From the NCBI RefSeq assembly GCF_001570605.1, contig NZ_BBXG01000029.1, forward strand, positions 28,860-92,859: DNA of 64,000 bases. Direction: 5' to 3'. The number at the start of each line of letters is the position of its first letter. The first letter of the stretch is position 1. Positions 63,999 through 64,000 of this stretch are shown piece by piece. This DNA comes from Herbidospora cretacea (lineage in GTDB: Bacteria; Actinomycetota; Actinomycetes; Streptosporangiales; Streptosporangiaceae). The position numbers were made by a program, and so were the translations under genes. Under the pieces are notes generated by a model. That model was given only the letters and a program-made list of their open reading frames with translations, had not been told where the DNA came from and did not search any database.

Positions 63999-64000
63999 TT

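Overview
The window is high-GC DNA with dense, often overlapping genes and mostly ATG/GTG starts. It looks like an actinomycete chromosome. The mix of a large biosynthetic locus with ordinary genes (typA, LuxR/LacI/TetR/MerR regulators, MEDS-type anti-sigma factor) fits Streptomyces or Streptosporangiales; I cannot place it more precisely. No rRNA, tRNA, CRISPR array, transposase or integrase was seen.

Region 1 (about 260-13362) is an amino-group carrier protein (AmCP) pathway built around a divergent promoter at 6706-6930. The minus-strand operon reads: an HK97-fold shell protein resembling family 3 (natural-product) encapsulins, a PAPS-type sulfotransferase, an atypical SDR, a LysZ-LysK fusion, then CysD and CysN. 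The plus-strand operon reads: LysW carrier protein ending in EDWGE, LysX, LysY/ArgC, a split transketolase, an acyl-adenylate ligase and an acyl-CoA dehydrogenase. Together they predict loading of glutamate on LysW, reduction to the semialdehyde, ketol transfer, ketone reduction, sulfation and release. A sulfate ester could then serve as a leaving group for ring closure. The shell protein suggests part of this runs inside a protein nanocompartment.

Region 2 (13380-30303) holds a CGNR-type regulator, an exporter and a roughly 15 kb operon. The operon encodes a flavin monooxygenase, two KAS III-like acyltransferases, a DAHP synthase, an adenylation-carrier didomain, a salicylate synthase, a salicyl-AMP ligase, an ACP, a NatAM/BomN-like amidohydrolase, and an SDR, PhzD and PhzE set for 3-hydroxyanthranilate. 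This gene set matches caboxamycin/nataxazole/A33853-type benzoxazole assembly from salicylate plus 3-hydroxyanthranilate. The same 27-bp operator (TTACC-N17-GGTAA) precedes both the exporter and the operon. A conserved hairpin leader of about 68 nt occurs twice inside the operon. Regions 1 and 2 may form one hybrid cluster or two adjacent ones.

Region 3 (30391-46204) is mixed: NYN nuclease, OsmC protein, two-component system, divergent ApbE protein, small membrane protein, an aromatic amino acid lyase with a non-canonical MIO motif, a LacI regulator with paired operators facing an amidohydrolase-cupin dioxygenase operon, GDPD, two MFS transporters, an aldehyde dehydrogenase, an orphan sugar-binding lipoprotein and a truncated AMP-binding protein.

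Region 4 (46562-63998) is mostly housekeeping and regulation: a large LuxR ATPase regulator, ABC exporter, PbpA-like transpeptidase, MerR and TetR regulators, beta-glucosidase, secreted coiled-coil protein, aldehyde dehydrogenase, alpha/beta hydrolase, typA, Cu/Zn superoxide dismutase, DUF2461 protein, polysaccharide deacetylase and a MEDS/HATPase regulator.
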